From: Litsea cubeba
Taxonomy: Eukaryota; Streptophyta; Magnoliopsida; Laurales; Lauraceae
NCBI GenBank assembly: GCA_012931725.1
Contig: CM022950.1
Location: 57,202,663 to 57,266,662 of the forward strand
Direction: 5' to 3'
Length of the DNA: 64,000 nt
The notes under the pieces were generated by a model. It was not told the DNA's origin. It did no database searches and saw only the letters and a program-made list of their open reading frames with translations. Made by a program: the position numbers and the translations under genes. This document shows, in pieces, positions 1 to 10,544 of the stretch. The number at the start of each line of letters is the position of its first letter. The first letter of the stretch is position 1.

Positions 1-162
1 GTATCCAAGCTACTGAAAGATTCAGTCAGAGAAAATAACAACTAAGGTCAAATAACATAGGATCTAGAGAAACTATGATTATTCTAGGCTAACAACATAA
101 TTCAGCACATTAGTTCCATTCCCTTTGAGGGGTCAGGACATCCCTGGCTTGAACAATAAGAA

Positions 163-594
163 ATGCAGGGCGCAGGCTTCACTAGTCAAGCTCCTGATGG
201 GCCCAAAGCCCCAAACCTCCCTTGGAAGAGACTATGGTCGCTGCAGATCCCGTTTAAAATCAAAATTTTCATTTGGAAACTCATTCACGATCGTCTAATG
301 ACTAGAAGCAATCTAATGCTTATTTTCTCTAACATTTCCCAAGGATGTGTCTGTGGCAGAAATGATATTGAAACAGTGGATCATCCCTTTCTAAAATGCT
401 CATATTCAAACATTATATGGTTGAGAGCTCGTGCCTCCAATCTTTTAATGTTGGAGCCATCAAACTGCAAGTCCTTCACTCCTTCTAACTATGGTTTTGG
501 ATGGCCTCAAAGAGGGATAATGAAATGGGGTCTATTACTTCATGATACATATGAAAAAGCAGAAATCTATACGTTTTTCAAATGCCGCCTCTAA
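163..594 (+). pseudogene. LINE remnant: RT zinc-binding domain
   Basis: The open frame carries the zinc-binding domain (zf-RVT) found at the end of plant L1-type LINE polyproteins. Residues 21-45 have the usual PWKRLWSLQIPFKIKIFIWK pattern. A Cys/His cluster follows (CVCG, then DH and KC about 15-22 residues later), and then an IIWL segment. In the family this domain follows the reverse transcriptase. Neither the RT nor an RNase H frame is readable here: upstream DNA is not LINE-like, and stops begin directly after 594. It is a truncated, dead fragment rather than a host gene. Confidence 0.75.
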
Positions 595-600
595 ACCCCA

Positions 601-916
601 ACCAAGCTAGATTCAAAAGCCTAAGCCTAAGTCATCAATGGGAAGTAGCTAGGGACTTGAATATAAATGTAGTCAACTTAGATCATTTCCCAGTTCCCCA
701 ATACTCCTTAACTAGAAGCCCATTTCCCAAGTGCTTCTGGGAATTCAATGACTTTTAGACGAATGGTTTTCAAGCTTGTTAAGTTTAGGTTTCATCAATA
801 GTGTGGAATTTGAGAGATACATGGAGGACAACGAAAGATATTAGATGATATATATTTTTTTCAGGGGAGGGGGTTCTCCTTTAGAGTTTTGGCTGTCTTT
901 GATATGATAATTAATA
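601..916. other. Gene-free stretch
   Basis: Continuation of the LINE remnant followed by AT-rich DNA. Stops occur in all frames, and I see no exon, RNA gene or clear repeat boundary. Confidence 0.5.
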
Positions 917-1737
917 CTAGCACAATAACTCGTGCTAAGCATGGTATCTCCATGCATTGAAAAAATAAATAATCATACATTAAAAAGGTTATGAAAGTAC
1001 CTCTTTCCATAGGGTAAGTTGCATAAAATGGAAATAGGAAAATCAAGACCAAAAGTGAATAGAAGTTATGTGGTAGAAGAGAGTTTTTACAGAAAGGAAG
1101 AACTGAAATTTTAAAAAGTGGATGAGTGAGTTGATAAGTAAAAGATATGAGTGGGTAGTTGCATGAGATTGGTAGTGGAGAGAGAATGTGGAACATTTGA
1201 ACAAAAACTAAATTAACACTAATCCAAACGAAGTAAACATAATCTGCCCCCACCATTGGACTCTTACAAGATATATATTACTTTTCTCTCATGAATACAT
1301 GCTTAATCCCATATATAGCTACATTCAATGCTACAACTTTCTAAGTGGTCAACTTACACTCCCAAAGACAAACATAAGTTAACTACATTCAATACTACAA
1401 CTTACTATGTAGTCAACTAACACTCCCAAAACAAACACTACTTACTAAGAACTAGTTACTAGACAACATAAATACTTAGAGTTCCAAGAAATTCAAAATT
1501 ATACCGAACCTCTTCTCAAAATCACAGTAATTGGGCAAAAGAAATTTGGTCTTCCAATGTGCCACATGGAAATGAAAATAACATGGCGCCAACTAAGCTA
1601 CTGCATCAAAAAGGCATAACTGTCAGTCAAAATTAAAGCCAAAACCCTTGGCTTTAATATATTATAATGGCATTGGAGAATGACTTGAATTAAAGCCAAA
1701 ACCCTTGGCTTTAATATATTATAATGTCATTGGAGAA
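917..1737 (-). mobile_element. Helitron-like element, minus strand (candidate)
   Basis: Read on the minus strand, the left end finishes in CTAG followed by T, preceded by a CATGCTTAGCACG-type near-palindrome, which is the layout of a Helitron 3' end. The right end has TATATTAAAGCCAAGG on the minus strand. The same motif starts the element at 62865-63702, whose 3' end (GTGCTAAGCATGTGCAC, then CTAG) also resembles this one. No Rep/helicase frame is present, so it would be non-autonomous. The 5' boundary is blurred because the terminal block is duplicated (1631-1745). Confidence 0.4.
1319..1440. repeat. Two-copy tandem repeat, about 61 bp
   Basis: Two adjacent degenerate copies of a block running from CTACATTCAATRCTACAACT to ACACTCCCAAA. 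It lies inside the Helitron-like element and is non-coding. Confidence 0.65.
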
Positions 1738-1745
1738 TGACTTGA
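1631..1745. repeat. 57-bp tandem duplication at Helitron-like end
   Basis: AATTAAAGCCAAAACCCTTG starts at 1631 and again at 1688. The 57-bp unit is near-perfect, differing at GGCATTGG versus GTCATTGG. It contains the short inverted motif AAAGCCAAAACCCTTGGCTTT and duplicates the putative terminal sequence of the flanking Helitron-like element. Confidence 0.85.
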
Positions 1746-2112
1746 ATTTATTCTTTTAACTACATAAAGTTTAGTGATGTTTATGATATTAGGGTTTGGA
1801 TTGCTATTATTGGGTTCCATCATCCAACTTTAGGCGGCACTTTTAGGTACCTGATTGCCTCTTCAGAAGGCTCCTTTCATGAGTGGGAGAGCAATTTGTG
1901 AACCACCTTGTAGAGCAATGCATGCCAATGAATGAAGTAGGGCACCGAAAAGTCTCAACATAAATGAGAGCTAGGAAAAAGAAAAAAAAAGGAAAGAAAA
2001 CAACCCCGTTAGATGATTTTAACCCTCGATTGGATGGGGCTGCATTTTTAACCCAACTTTAGTTCATGATGAGACCTTTCATCTCCAACCATTGTCATGT
2101 ATTGAGTTGGGG
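1746..2112. other. Gene-free stretch
   Basis: AT-rich with an A-rich run near 1980. I see no coding frame or repeat structure. Confidence 0.5.
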
Positions 2113-2983
2113 CCGTGGTTCAAAATAATGGTTGTGGCAGGCGCAGCAGCTGGTGGCTAAAATAATACGTAGTGATTGGAGCGATACATATCAGTGTAGC
2201 AGTGTGAATCGAAAATGTGGGCACGTCGTTGAGCTATATTAAGTTAGGAACTAATAAAATTCTAATAATCAAACAATATCCTCAAAATGTTATAACTATT
2301 ATGCATTTCTAAATTCTAAATTTAAATAAGCTATTTACCACACCTATGTAAAACACAAGATATGTAAAGTATTATGTAAAACACAAGATATATAAAGTAA
2401 TGTTTAAATAAAGTAAGTTTTAAATTTAAATACAAATGAAAAAACATCTTTCATCAATGGAACAATGTGGTTTTGTTGAAACTTGGGAAACATAGACCTA
2501 TAAGTTAGAATGCATTTGGATGGGACCGGTTGGCCCACTTTGAGGAAATAAATCATTTTTTTAATCCCTAAGAATCCAAGAATAAAGAGAAAAAACTTAA
2601 AAAACTCAAACCATTTTGGATTGATCAATGGGAAACACAGATGCATCAATATGTGATTTGGTTGGCCAAATTTGAGGAAAAAATATTGAAAGGTTTTCAA
2701 AAATATTAAAATAAATAGAAAAAAAAAACCCTCAAGCCATTTGGGATTGATCTTTGGGAAACATAATTTACAAGTTACAAGGCATTTTCAAGTGTTTTAT
2801 GAAAAAAAAGAGTGAAAGGAGCCAAGAAAGAAGAAGAAAGGGTTGAAAATTTGCTATGTAGTAGCAGCTACAGGATGCTATGCATGTGAGCGGTGCTTTT
2901 TTCAGAAAAGCATACCGGCCTTAGCTGATATGGCTGATAATGCGGTTGCTATACTACATAGCAGCCGCTATTTTAAATCATGG
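2113..2983. mobile_element. TIR transposon, CCATGGTTCAAAATA family (copy 1)
   Basis: The ends form an imperfect terminal inverted repeat: CCGTGGTTCAAAATAATGG on the left and, on the opposite strand, CCATGATTTAAAATAGCGGC on the right. Both ends continue into GC-richer subterminal DNA with TAGC/GGC words. A second copy with the same ends lies at 8333-8668. Inside are about three degenerate units of roughly 123 bp (near 2490, 2612 and 2735, each with GGGAAACA), with no transposase frame. The target duplication is not resolved, so the superfamily (hAT or Mutator-like) is open. Confidence 0.55.
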
Positions 2984-3480
2984 GTAGAACACACAAATTG
3001 CTTTGCAAAATCTTCAAATTGTCTGCAGTTCAAGCTCCAAAAGTCCTATTAAGATGTGTCAGCTGCAGTTTTTCCTTTCATCATCAGCTTATAGATTGGG
3101 CATTGCATTCATTTGCTATGATTCAATCCATTCTGATTCTGTTGAATCTTATGAAGCTATCTTGATTGATGCACTGAGATCCTGAAGAAGGACCAAAAGC
3201 TTAACTTCTCCCTTGCTAGTTTTGTTATTGAAAATTTGTTTGCAGAATGGGATAGACAGAACTAGACTTGAGCATATTAAGTTGAAACCATTTGGCAAAT
3301 GGTTGACAATATTAACTGGAGTTTAAAATTAAATTGTCAAGTAGATTTACTTAACTTATGCTTCTAAATCATAAGCACAATTTAGTGAAATATAATTATG
3401 TAGAAGAAATAAAGTCATTGATCTTTTGTAAGTTTATGGCAATTTCTTTCCTAACTTTTATTTTTCCTATTATTCAGGTG
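2984..3480 (+). other. Unassigned stretch upstream of the CBP60 remnant
   Basis: Short open frames overlap at 3003-3185, one reading AYRLGIAFICYDSIHSDS and then VESYEAILIDALRS. The composition looks protein-like, but I do not recognise a family and see no clear splice sites. It could be a relic of the missing first CBP60 exon or an unrelated gene scrap. The remainder is AT-rich and intron-like. Confidence 0.3.
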
Positions 3481-3608
3481 GAAGAGGAGCTGAAACGCAA
3501 TCTCCTCCCCAGTTCCTAGGTATTATTTTCCTATCAAATTTTTAGCCACCCCGCCTTGATTGTGATCAGGTTCTTTCATTTATCTTAAGAGTAATTAGAT
3601 TTCCTTGT

Positions 3609-4700
3609 TTAGCTTATTGATTTTCATTGTAATCATGTTATTCAAATGAAAATGACCAAGTCAATTTATGAAAATGTAGTCTGTTTTATCAGATTAACCA
3701 GTTTCTCTTGCTGAAGAAAACATTATTGCATTCCTGACTGTGGTTGTAACTTTTTAGACTATTTCTTCACTGGAAAAATCTGTACTTTGGTCAAACTTCC
3801 TGTCAAGTTACACTGTTGGATGAAATCCTTCACTTTGATTGGTCATGTGCCTATCCATCAACATGAACAAAACTGTAAGAAGTTGCACATGTGAGTTTGT
3901 TGACAGCATGTAAGGTGTTATTGTTACATGTTTGATCCTCTCCTTCTATGTATCATCGTTAGTGTTGTTTTTTTGGAAACGGGTTATTTATCATTACTGG
4001 TAATGACATTACACTTTTCATGCTTTGTTGCAGATCTTCTGTCATTAAAATTCAAGCACCTGCTGTTATGTCTGCATTTGCATTTAAAGAATGCGTTACC
4101 TCGCACCCTTTACATGGGTACAAGCATTTCACCTACTGAAATGCTTGTGCATGTGTTTAGGTTATTGATTACCATTGTATTCTATAAATAACCATGTTAT
4201 TCTCAAATGAAATTAACATAGTCAATTTTTGAAAAATGAACTCTGTTTTTATCAGATTAACCTGTTGCATTCCTAATTGTGGTTGCAACTTCTTAGACTA
4301 TTTTCTGTATTTTTGGGCAAATTTCTTGTCAAGTTACACTGTTGATTGAAATACTTCCTTTTGAATGGTCATGTACCTTCCCATCTTCATTAACAAAACT
4401 GGAAGAACTTGCACATGTGAGTTTGTTGACATTTGACAAACTCATTGGCATGTAAGGTGTGATTGTGTACATATTCGATACTCTTTATCTATTGTCATTA
4501 GGGTTTTTTTCTTTAAAAAAAATAAAATAAAGGAAATGGGTCATGTATCATCATTGGTGATGATATTTTACTTTTGATGCTATATTGCAGATCTCCCGCC
4601 TACCAAAGTCAAGAACCTGATGTTTTATGTCTGCATCTGCGTTTCAAGAATATGTTGCCTGACCCACTTCTCACAGGCACAAGCATTCCACCTGCTGAAA
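3609..4700 (+). repeat. Tandem duplication of a CBP60 intron/exon block (about 550 bp)
   Basis: Unit 1 (about 3609-4145) and unit 2 (about 4157-4700) share the same order of words: TTATTGATT..CATTGTA, TCAGATTAACC, GTCAAGTTACACTGTTG, TTGCACATGTGAGTTTGTTGA, then a TTGCAG acceptor. In unit 2 this leads into the real exon at 4591. In unit 1 it leads into a degenerate copy starting at 4033, with GTCTGCATTTGCATTTAAAG against GTCTGCATCTGCGTTTCAAG. The unit-1 exon is frameshifted and truncated after about 120 bp, so it is a dead duplicate. Confidence 0.8.
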
Positions 4701-5070
4701 TAGTTATTAGAAGAGGCAATTCTGAAGAGACTGTGGTATCAGGTCCTTCATCTTCAATTAGTGTAAAGATGGTGGTCCTTTATGGTGATTTTGAAAGAGA
4801 AGGTTGGACAGCAAAGGACTTCCAAGATAATGTTGTCTGTGCACGAGAAGGTAGAGGGCCATTGTTGATAAGAAAGGAAGGAAAGGTAGTTATTGCATTA
4901 AGGAATGGGGTTGGTACTTTTTGTGGCATTCAACTAACAGATAATTCTAGTTGGACAAGAAGTGGAAAGTTCAGGTTAGGGGTAGAAGCTGTTTTGAGGC
5001 AGGGACATCCAAGACAGGATAATGGAAGCAAGGAGTGAAGCATTTGTTGTAAGAGATAAACGCGGAGAAT

Positions 5071-6192
5071 GTAAGTTGGTTTCTTTCTTTCTAGATAAAG
5101 TCATTAGAATGTCCTGGTAGACGGAACATAAAGAGATCTTTATGAATTTTCACGGGGTGCCCAGTGCATCAAGAGTCATTACTTAGCGCTTGATTTATAC
5201 CACTCCATGAAATGACACATGGTGGCGATTTCAATAAAATTAAATTAAATTCCCGTCCCATGCACATTGATAGAGGCCCCCCCTAGGCTGGTACCAATTC
5301 ATGCAGGGCATATTTACAACAAAAAAAAAAAAAAAAAAAATCATGCAAGGTGATGTTGATGTGTAGGGTACTAAATTGATAGGGGATGGGGAAGTTTTCA
5401 CCCATTAATTATACTTGGTCTGTGGGATGGGCCATAAAAAATTAATACTTAAGAAATTTAAATCACCTAAATCGCAGTCCAGGGGTGATTGGATGGGATG
5501 GTAACTTCACCCATCCCCCTGTCCATGTGGTCTCTAGACTTCCTAACCACCCTGTGAGTTGGCACCAGCCCAGGTGGCTGTACAATTTTTGTCATTCCAT
5601 GAGCCAAAATTTTAAAATTTAGGTTACTCTTGAGCCTGATATCACCAATCTTAGCCCTTTTACTCACAAACGTTGATGCAGGATAGACTCGTGGTCCCCA
5701 TGGGTATACCCGCCTTTGGGCCCAGCCCACCTATCCTTATCCTATTTATAGTTATTTTATTAGAAGTTGTGTGTTTTATTTTTTTTAAGATTTATGTCTT
5801 TTAGTTGGATGATTTAATCTTGGACGTCGTGTGTTTAGATGGCCGGGATTAGTTCTAGTTTCTCTTTTATTATATATATGAATGTAAAGCCTCATGGCTT
5901 AGGCGGACAGTGATTAATGGAAAAAAATGAGTTTTTGGGTTTCCCGAGTTCTCTTATCTTCTTTGCCCGTGGTGGGGAGTTTGGCATGAGGCCATTTTTT
6001 AGGCGAAAGCCTGACGTACACCCTCCACCTCTAATCCCTCCACCCCTAGCCACCCCCCGCACTTGGTACCCCGCTCTACATCATCCGTCTGACTATTAAT
6101 TTCTAACTTAGCCTGATATTTGTGAAGTAAAGTGGCAAAACATATACCCTTACATTTGCATATCCATCTTTATCATGCAATTTCTTTTTCAG
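5071..6192 (+). other. CBP60 intron with repeat debris
   Basis: Starts at a GTAAGT donor and ends at a TTTTTCAG acceptor. It contains an A20 run at about 5321-5340. A stretch around 5740-6090 looks like LTR-retrotransposon debris: TTATTATATATATGAATGTAAAGCC, then GGGTTTCCCGAGTTCTCTTATC and a GC-richer tail. I could not find TG..CA ends or a target duplication for it. Confidence 0.4.
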
Positions 6193-6454
6193 CATCTCAG
6201 AAGCATGATTGTCCATTGTTGGGGGATGAAATATGGCGTTTGAAAAATATAAGAGAGAATGGTGTCTACTTCAAAAGGCTCACTGCTGAGGGGATAAAAA
6301 CGGTGCAACAATATTTGCAGTTCTTCATTATCAATCCTGGCCATTTACAAATGGTAAGAAAACCATTTCTATTTTATATTCTTTTCATCAGACTCTTTTA
6401 GGACATGAAAAGCAATTTTAGCTTAAATTTAGTAAGGAATGGGTTGCTAATAAG

Positions 6455-7811
6455 CTATGAAGCACGGACACGTCAAAATGGGTGGCGTATCCGTATCCCG
6501 GACGTATCGGATACGGATACGCCCGGATACGCCATGGACACGTATGGGATACGTGTTTTTCGTATCGTATTATTTATTTATTTATTTTATGTATCGGATA
6601 CGTGTGGGATACGTCCCGACACGCGCGGGACACGCACGGTGACCGTCAGGATACGAGCGGGACACGAATTTTGTTATAAAATGGGGGAAGACTGGAGGAG
6701 AAAAAAAAAACGAAACCCTAGAGCAGAGGCATCACCGGAAGATCGCCTCCATCCTCCATCTGCTGAAGATTAGATCAGAAGATTGTCCATCCTCCATCCG
6801 TTTCGACTCACAAGAAGGACCTGGCTGCTGGTAGCTCGTCGTCGGTGCAAGGTAGCTTCTCAACTTAGATATCTTCCTCCTTCTGTCTACTTCTTCTTCT
6901 TTCTGCTGCGACTTCTCTTTTTTTTCTTTTTTCTTCTCTGGGATGGGGTTTTCGACAAGGCTGGAGAGCGTGGTGTTGTTTTGATTTTTAGGTCTGAAAC
7001 GGAAGTGGGGGATGGGATTTAGGGTTTCGATGAGGCCTGAGGGATGAAGGCAGAGGGGTGGGTTCCATGCGCAGTGGTCGTGGGTTTGACTGGAACGTGG
7101 GATTGGGTTGGCTTAGGGATTTGTGCTTCGGTAGTGCTGAGAGGTTCTCGATTAGGGAATTGGGTTCGGATGGAGGGTTGTGGGTGTTTTGGGTTGCTGT
7201 TTGGTGCGTCTGGGTTTTGTTTTGTCCTCTTTTCTCTTCTTTTCCCCTCTCTGTGTCTCTTGATTTGTTTGCTCAAAATCTCTTGTTTTTTTTTTAATCG
7301 AATTGGGGATCTGTTTATCTGTTTTTCATGATTTGTGTATATTGTTGATTCTGATTGCAAGGAATTGTTTGATATTCAGTTGTTATCTTTAAGGCTCATA
7401 TTTCATATCTTGTCGTTTGTTCTGTTCTTGATTTTCTGATATTTTTGTATTATCTCTGTTTTATTTATGGACACTATGTTTATTCTGATGATTTATGGAC
7501 ATTATGTTGTTATCTGTAAGGCTCATATCTGTTTTTCACAAACAGTTCTTGTGTTGTGACTACTATGTTTATTCTGCATCAATTCACAAATATATGGATA
7601 CCATTTAATTTTCAATTCCATTATCCTTAGGTGATATTTTGATTGAAATAATGTTATATTTTTATTATATAATCATATAAAAAATATTTAAAAAAAAATA
7701 AAAATTCAACGTATCCCCGGCGTATCGTATCCTACTTTTTTGGGAAATGGCGTATCTGCGTATCCGTGTCGTATCGTATCCGTGTCCCGTATCCGCGTCC
7801 GTGCTTCATAG
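6455..7811. mobile_element. hAT-like non-autonomous transposon with 8-bp TSD
   Basis: 1357-bp insertion in the CBP60 intron between the exons ending at 6353 and starting at 7846. The termini are CTATGAAGCACGGAC inverted at both ends. The flanks are a perfect 8-bp target duplication, CTAATAAG at 6447-6454 and 7812-7819; 8 bp is typical of hAT elements. Subterminal DNA on both sides is packed with GTATCC/GGATAC words. The interior has a TATAAA at 6675-6680, a leader-like GC-richer stretch with AAACCCTAG, a donor-like CAAG|GTAGCT at 6851 and then T-rich intron-like DNA. No transposase frame is present. Confidence 0.85.
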
Positions 7812-8075
7812 CTAATAAGAGCTATGTGTTTTGCTTTGCATGTAGATCATGGGCATGGAAAAAAAAAAAGAATTGGGAAGAAACTCTAGGACATGCTCAA
7901 AAGTGATATTATAGATGGCAAATATTACATGTATTCATGTATTAAGACGAAGTTTGTGCTGTTGCTCAATTCCATCTATGAGGCTGTTGGTGTATCATTT
8001 GATAATTACCAGAGTTTCCAGACCTTGGATAATCTCCCTCCATCTGACAAGGTATAGTTTTCAAAACATCTACTC

Positions 8076-8205
8076 TGGAATATTGAGTAATGACTATAAC
8101 TTTATACTTATCTATGTAAATGCATTTAATCATGTCTATTAATCAGGAATATTTAGTAATGACTGTTTCTCTGTACTTATCTAAGTAAATGCATTTAATG
8201 GCTAT
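8076..8205. repeat. Two-copy tandem repeat, about 66 bp, in CBP60 intron
   Basis: Two adjacent units run from GAATATTKAGTAATGACT to ACTTATCTAWGTAAATGCA and TTTAAT, diverged at several sites. Non-coding, downstream of the exon ending at 8051. Confidence 0.75.
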
Positions 8206-8332
8206 TTATTAAGCATTATGAGTTCAAGAGCTGTGCTTTAACCCTATGCACATGCTGGTAGTTCCTAATTTCCAGCGACTCTATTCTTGGAGAGGAACAT
8301 CTTAGGAGTCACAATATTCTATGAGGTTCACA

Positions 8333-8668
8333 CCAAGGATCAAAATACGGTGGTGGCAAGCATAGCGGCCAGTAGCCGAAATGCTACATAGCGGGCGATT
8401 TGTAGCGGTGTGAATTTTATGAGAGGACAAAAATTTGAATATTATGTAGTAGCCAATATTGTGTGTTTTTAGTGATTTGGTACCAAATAAGGGTAAAGAT
8501 AACTTTAGGAAAGGCTATTGAGGAGAAAAAGTAGGAAAAACAATGTTTTAAGTTAAAACTGTCTGGCTCTACTAGGTTTTAGACTATAGAGATGCTATTT
8601 TAGCCTTAACCACTATGGTCGATAATGTGGCCGCTACACTACATGGCATCGGCTATTTTGAACCATGG
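8333..8668. mobile_element. TIR transposon, CCATGGTTCAAAATA family (copy 2)
   Basis: Short MITE-like relative of the element at 2113-2983, inside the CBP60 intron 8052-9222. The left end is CCAAGGATCAAAATACGG; the right end on the opposite strand is CCATGGTTCAAAATAGCC. Subterminal words such as GTAGCGG and CATAGCGGCC, and the inverted GCCGCTACACTACATGGC, match copy 1. The flanks are only similar (TTCACA versus TGCACAC), so no clean target duplication can be claimed. No coding content. Confidence 0.6.
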
Positions 8669-9222
8669 TGCACACTAAAATGCCTTCTCTAATCTTTACC
8701 TGCATATGTGGGTTGGACTATTGTAAGTGCACACCTAAATACCTCTTCTAAACTTTGCCCAACAATGTGGCGTTCGTCCGGTGCTACTTTGTAAAGTAGA
8801 CTTAAAAGTTTAGTTCAATGAGTTCTTGTTTGACTACTAGACTACTACAACCACGCTCCATTTTCTCGCAAATATGTTGGGGCGGCGTGTGATTTGTGTA
8901 GGGTCATCAAAATCAGTACTTGGTGGGCTATTATGTGGGTGGGTTAGGCTTAAAAATCAAGGTGAAAAGCCTATATGCAAAGCATCATATTATTGTTCTG
9001 GCAATTAATGGTTGGCATTAATTTGATCTAAAAGATGTATGCAAAAAGTTGGGAAAGATTTAGTGAGTGGATAAATCTATTGAATCACTACTTGGGTTCA
9101 CATGGTGGTGTATAGGATATGCATTTGCCGTGTGCAAAGTGAGGTATGATTCATGAAACTTTCATGAAATGTTTTTTGTTTTGCTGTAGATTTGTAATCA
9201 TTCAACCCTTCTTTATTGGCAG
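8669..9222 (+). other. Remainder of CBP60 intron
   Basis: AT-rich intron sequence ending at the acceptor TTGGCAG before the exon at 9223. I see no other feature. Confidence 0.5.
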
Positions 9223-9930
9223 AACTTGGTGGAATACTTGAAAAAACAAGCATATAAAAATCGAGGGCAAATTATCGAGTGCAATGTGCCGCCAGACTTT
9301 GGCCCTTCCAATCCTCATATTCAAGCAGCTGGCATTTTTCCGTCAAATGCTGATTTAATCATGCATCAAAGTAAGTAGTTTTAGAATCGAGACATCTCCA
9401 TAGTGTCAACTCTCGTTCTTTCCTCTCTCCTCGTTTTGAGAAGCTACAACAAAAGAATTTATTTAAAGATTTTAAATATTCTATATGACAGTCATAATTG
9501 AAACAGCATTACAAGGATAATGAGAATCCTCCTCATTCCATTCTCTCCGGATGACTCTTCTCATTTAATCTCGACCAATATTTGATTCAAGTTTTCTCGC
9601 AGATGAACTTCCAAGGGCAACTTATATTTTAGCATCACAAGGGCATGTCAGGACCGATCTTCCACAACACCAGGAAAGTGGACAACTGTATACCAATATC
9701 AACGCGCCCATGGCCAGCCATTGTCAACATCAAGATGCTAATTTTGTGCAGAATTATCAACTGCCAGGACAGGTTTATATGTTCCAAAATCAAAATGACA
9801 ATTTTGGTGCCGCCAATGTTTCTGATAATCTACTTGGGGATTCTATGGACAACTGGACTGCAAGTGGTAGTTTTTCTTGCTCATATGGTTAATGACGATT
9901 CAGTCAATGACACGGTTGTTCGTTTTCAGA

Positions 9931-10015
9931 AACCAATAGCCCTCCTGCGAGGTTTGGCTTGGGCTTTTATCTCCTTGAGGAAGCCAAGGAGCCAAAGAAT
10001 GCCATAATTATGCGT
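9931..10015 (+). other. Candidate alternative 3' exon of the CBP60 gene
   Basis: A good acceptor (TTCGTTTTCAG) ends at 9930 and a donor-like CGT|GTAAGC lies near 10016. If the exon at 9603 were spliced from AAGTG|GTAGTT (about 9868) instead of running to its TAA, the phase joins as GAA ACC and reads ETNSPPARFGLGFY and then LLEEAKEPKNAIIMR. The open frame and matching phase are visible. The protein is not recognisable, and no continuing exon was found before the CT repeat, so this may be chance. Confidence 0.3.
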
Positions 10016-10016
10016 G

Positions 10017-10357
10017 TAAGCTACCTTTGTTTTAGTTGTTTTCAGTTTAAGCTACCTTTAGGTCGCTTTCAGTTTGTTACTATCTCATATTTCTTCCAAG
10101 ACTCTTTTGAATGTGTAAACTATGGATTGGTCTCAAACTCTAAATATACTATTGGCTTTGTGAGCTTATTTATTTCGTTTATGTCTTTCTTGTTTTGAAA
10201 TCAAATATGATTAATTACCATTGTACAAGCGGCAGGAGTGGGTCAAAAGAACCGATTTGTAGTTGCCAACAAGACAAACTGGCTCTTGGCTCTGTTCAAC
10301 ATAAATTCCAAGGAAGAGAGACAAGAGAATGTCAAGTATTGAAGCCAAACTACAAGG

Positions 10358-10360
<3 letters not shown>
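10017..10360. other. Gene-free stretch
   Basis: T-rich, intron-like DNA, then a purine-rich segment at 10234-10343 preceded by GCGGCAG. The segment reads open for about 40 codons into the CT repeat, but I do not recognise a protein. Confidence 0.4.

Positions 10361-10428
<68 letters not shown>
10361..10428. repeat. (CT)34 microsatellite
   Basis: Uninterrupted CT dinucleotide run of 68 bp. Likely length-polymorphic; the open frame across it is an artefact. Confidence 0.98.
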
Positions 10429-10431
<3 letters not shown>

Positions 10432-10544
10432 GGACCTAGCTTTAAGTTGGAAGCTTCTATTGATGGCCTTTACTTAACATCGACTCTTGAGAAAAATGGC
10501 TCAATTTTATTGTGAGCCACATGTACTCCATTTCACTTCAACTC

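Larger units (their letters stand above)
3481..9892 (+). pseudogene. CBP60: CBP60-family calmodulin-binding protein gene, frameshifted
   Basis: CBP60 proteins are plant-specific nuclear calmodulin-binding transcription factors; some members act in salicylate and immune signalling. Proposed exons: 3481-3522 (VEEELKRNLLP; runs into TAG, phase unclear), 4591-5070, 6193-6353, 7846-8051, 9223-9370, 9603-9892. Exon 4591-5070 has the family pattern LLTGTSI, VVLYGDFEREGW, FCGIQLTDNSSWTRSGKFRLG, then in another frame EARSEAFVVRDKRGE. Exon 6193-6353 reads LLGDEIWRLKNI and FKRLTAEGIKTVQQYL. The last two exons splice cleanly (CAA A|AT GAA) and end at TAA 9890-9892. Damage: a frameshift near 4991-5000, another in the A11 run at 7859-7869, and an apparent 2-bp loss near 7905, together with the hAT-like insertion and a duplicated exon. 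No first exon was found. Sequencing error could explain single indels, but three make a pseudogene likelier. Confidence 0.8.

Noticed and set aside
917..1256. 131-codon minus-strand ORF (861-1256) as a gene
   Set aside because: Hydrophobic chance frame within the Helitron-like element, with no start context, splice sites or family motif.
6405..7331. Several ORFs inside the hAT-like element
   Set aside because: They run over subterminal GTATCC repeats and T-rich intron-like DNA; none resembles a hAT transposase.
10195..10515. 106-codon ORF across the CT repeat
   Set aside because: Mostly LSLSLS from the microsatellite; no recognisable protein on either side.
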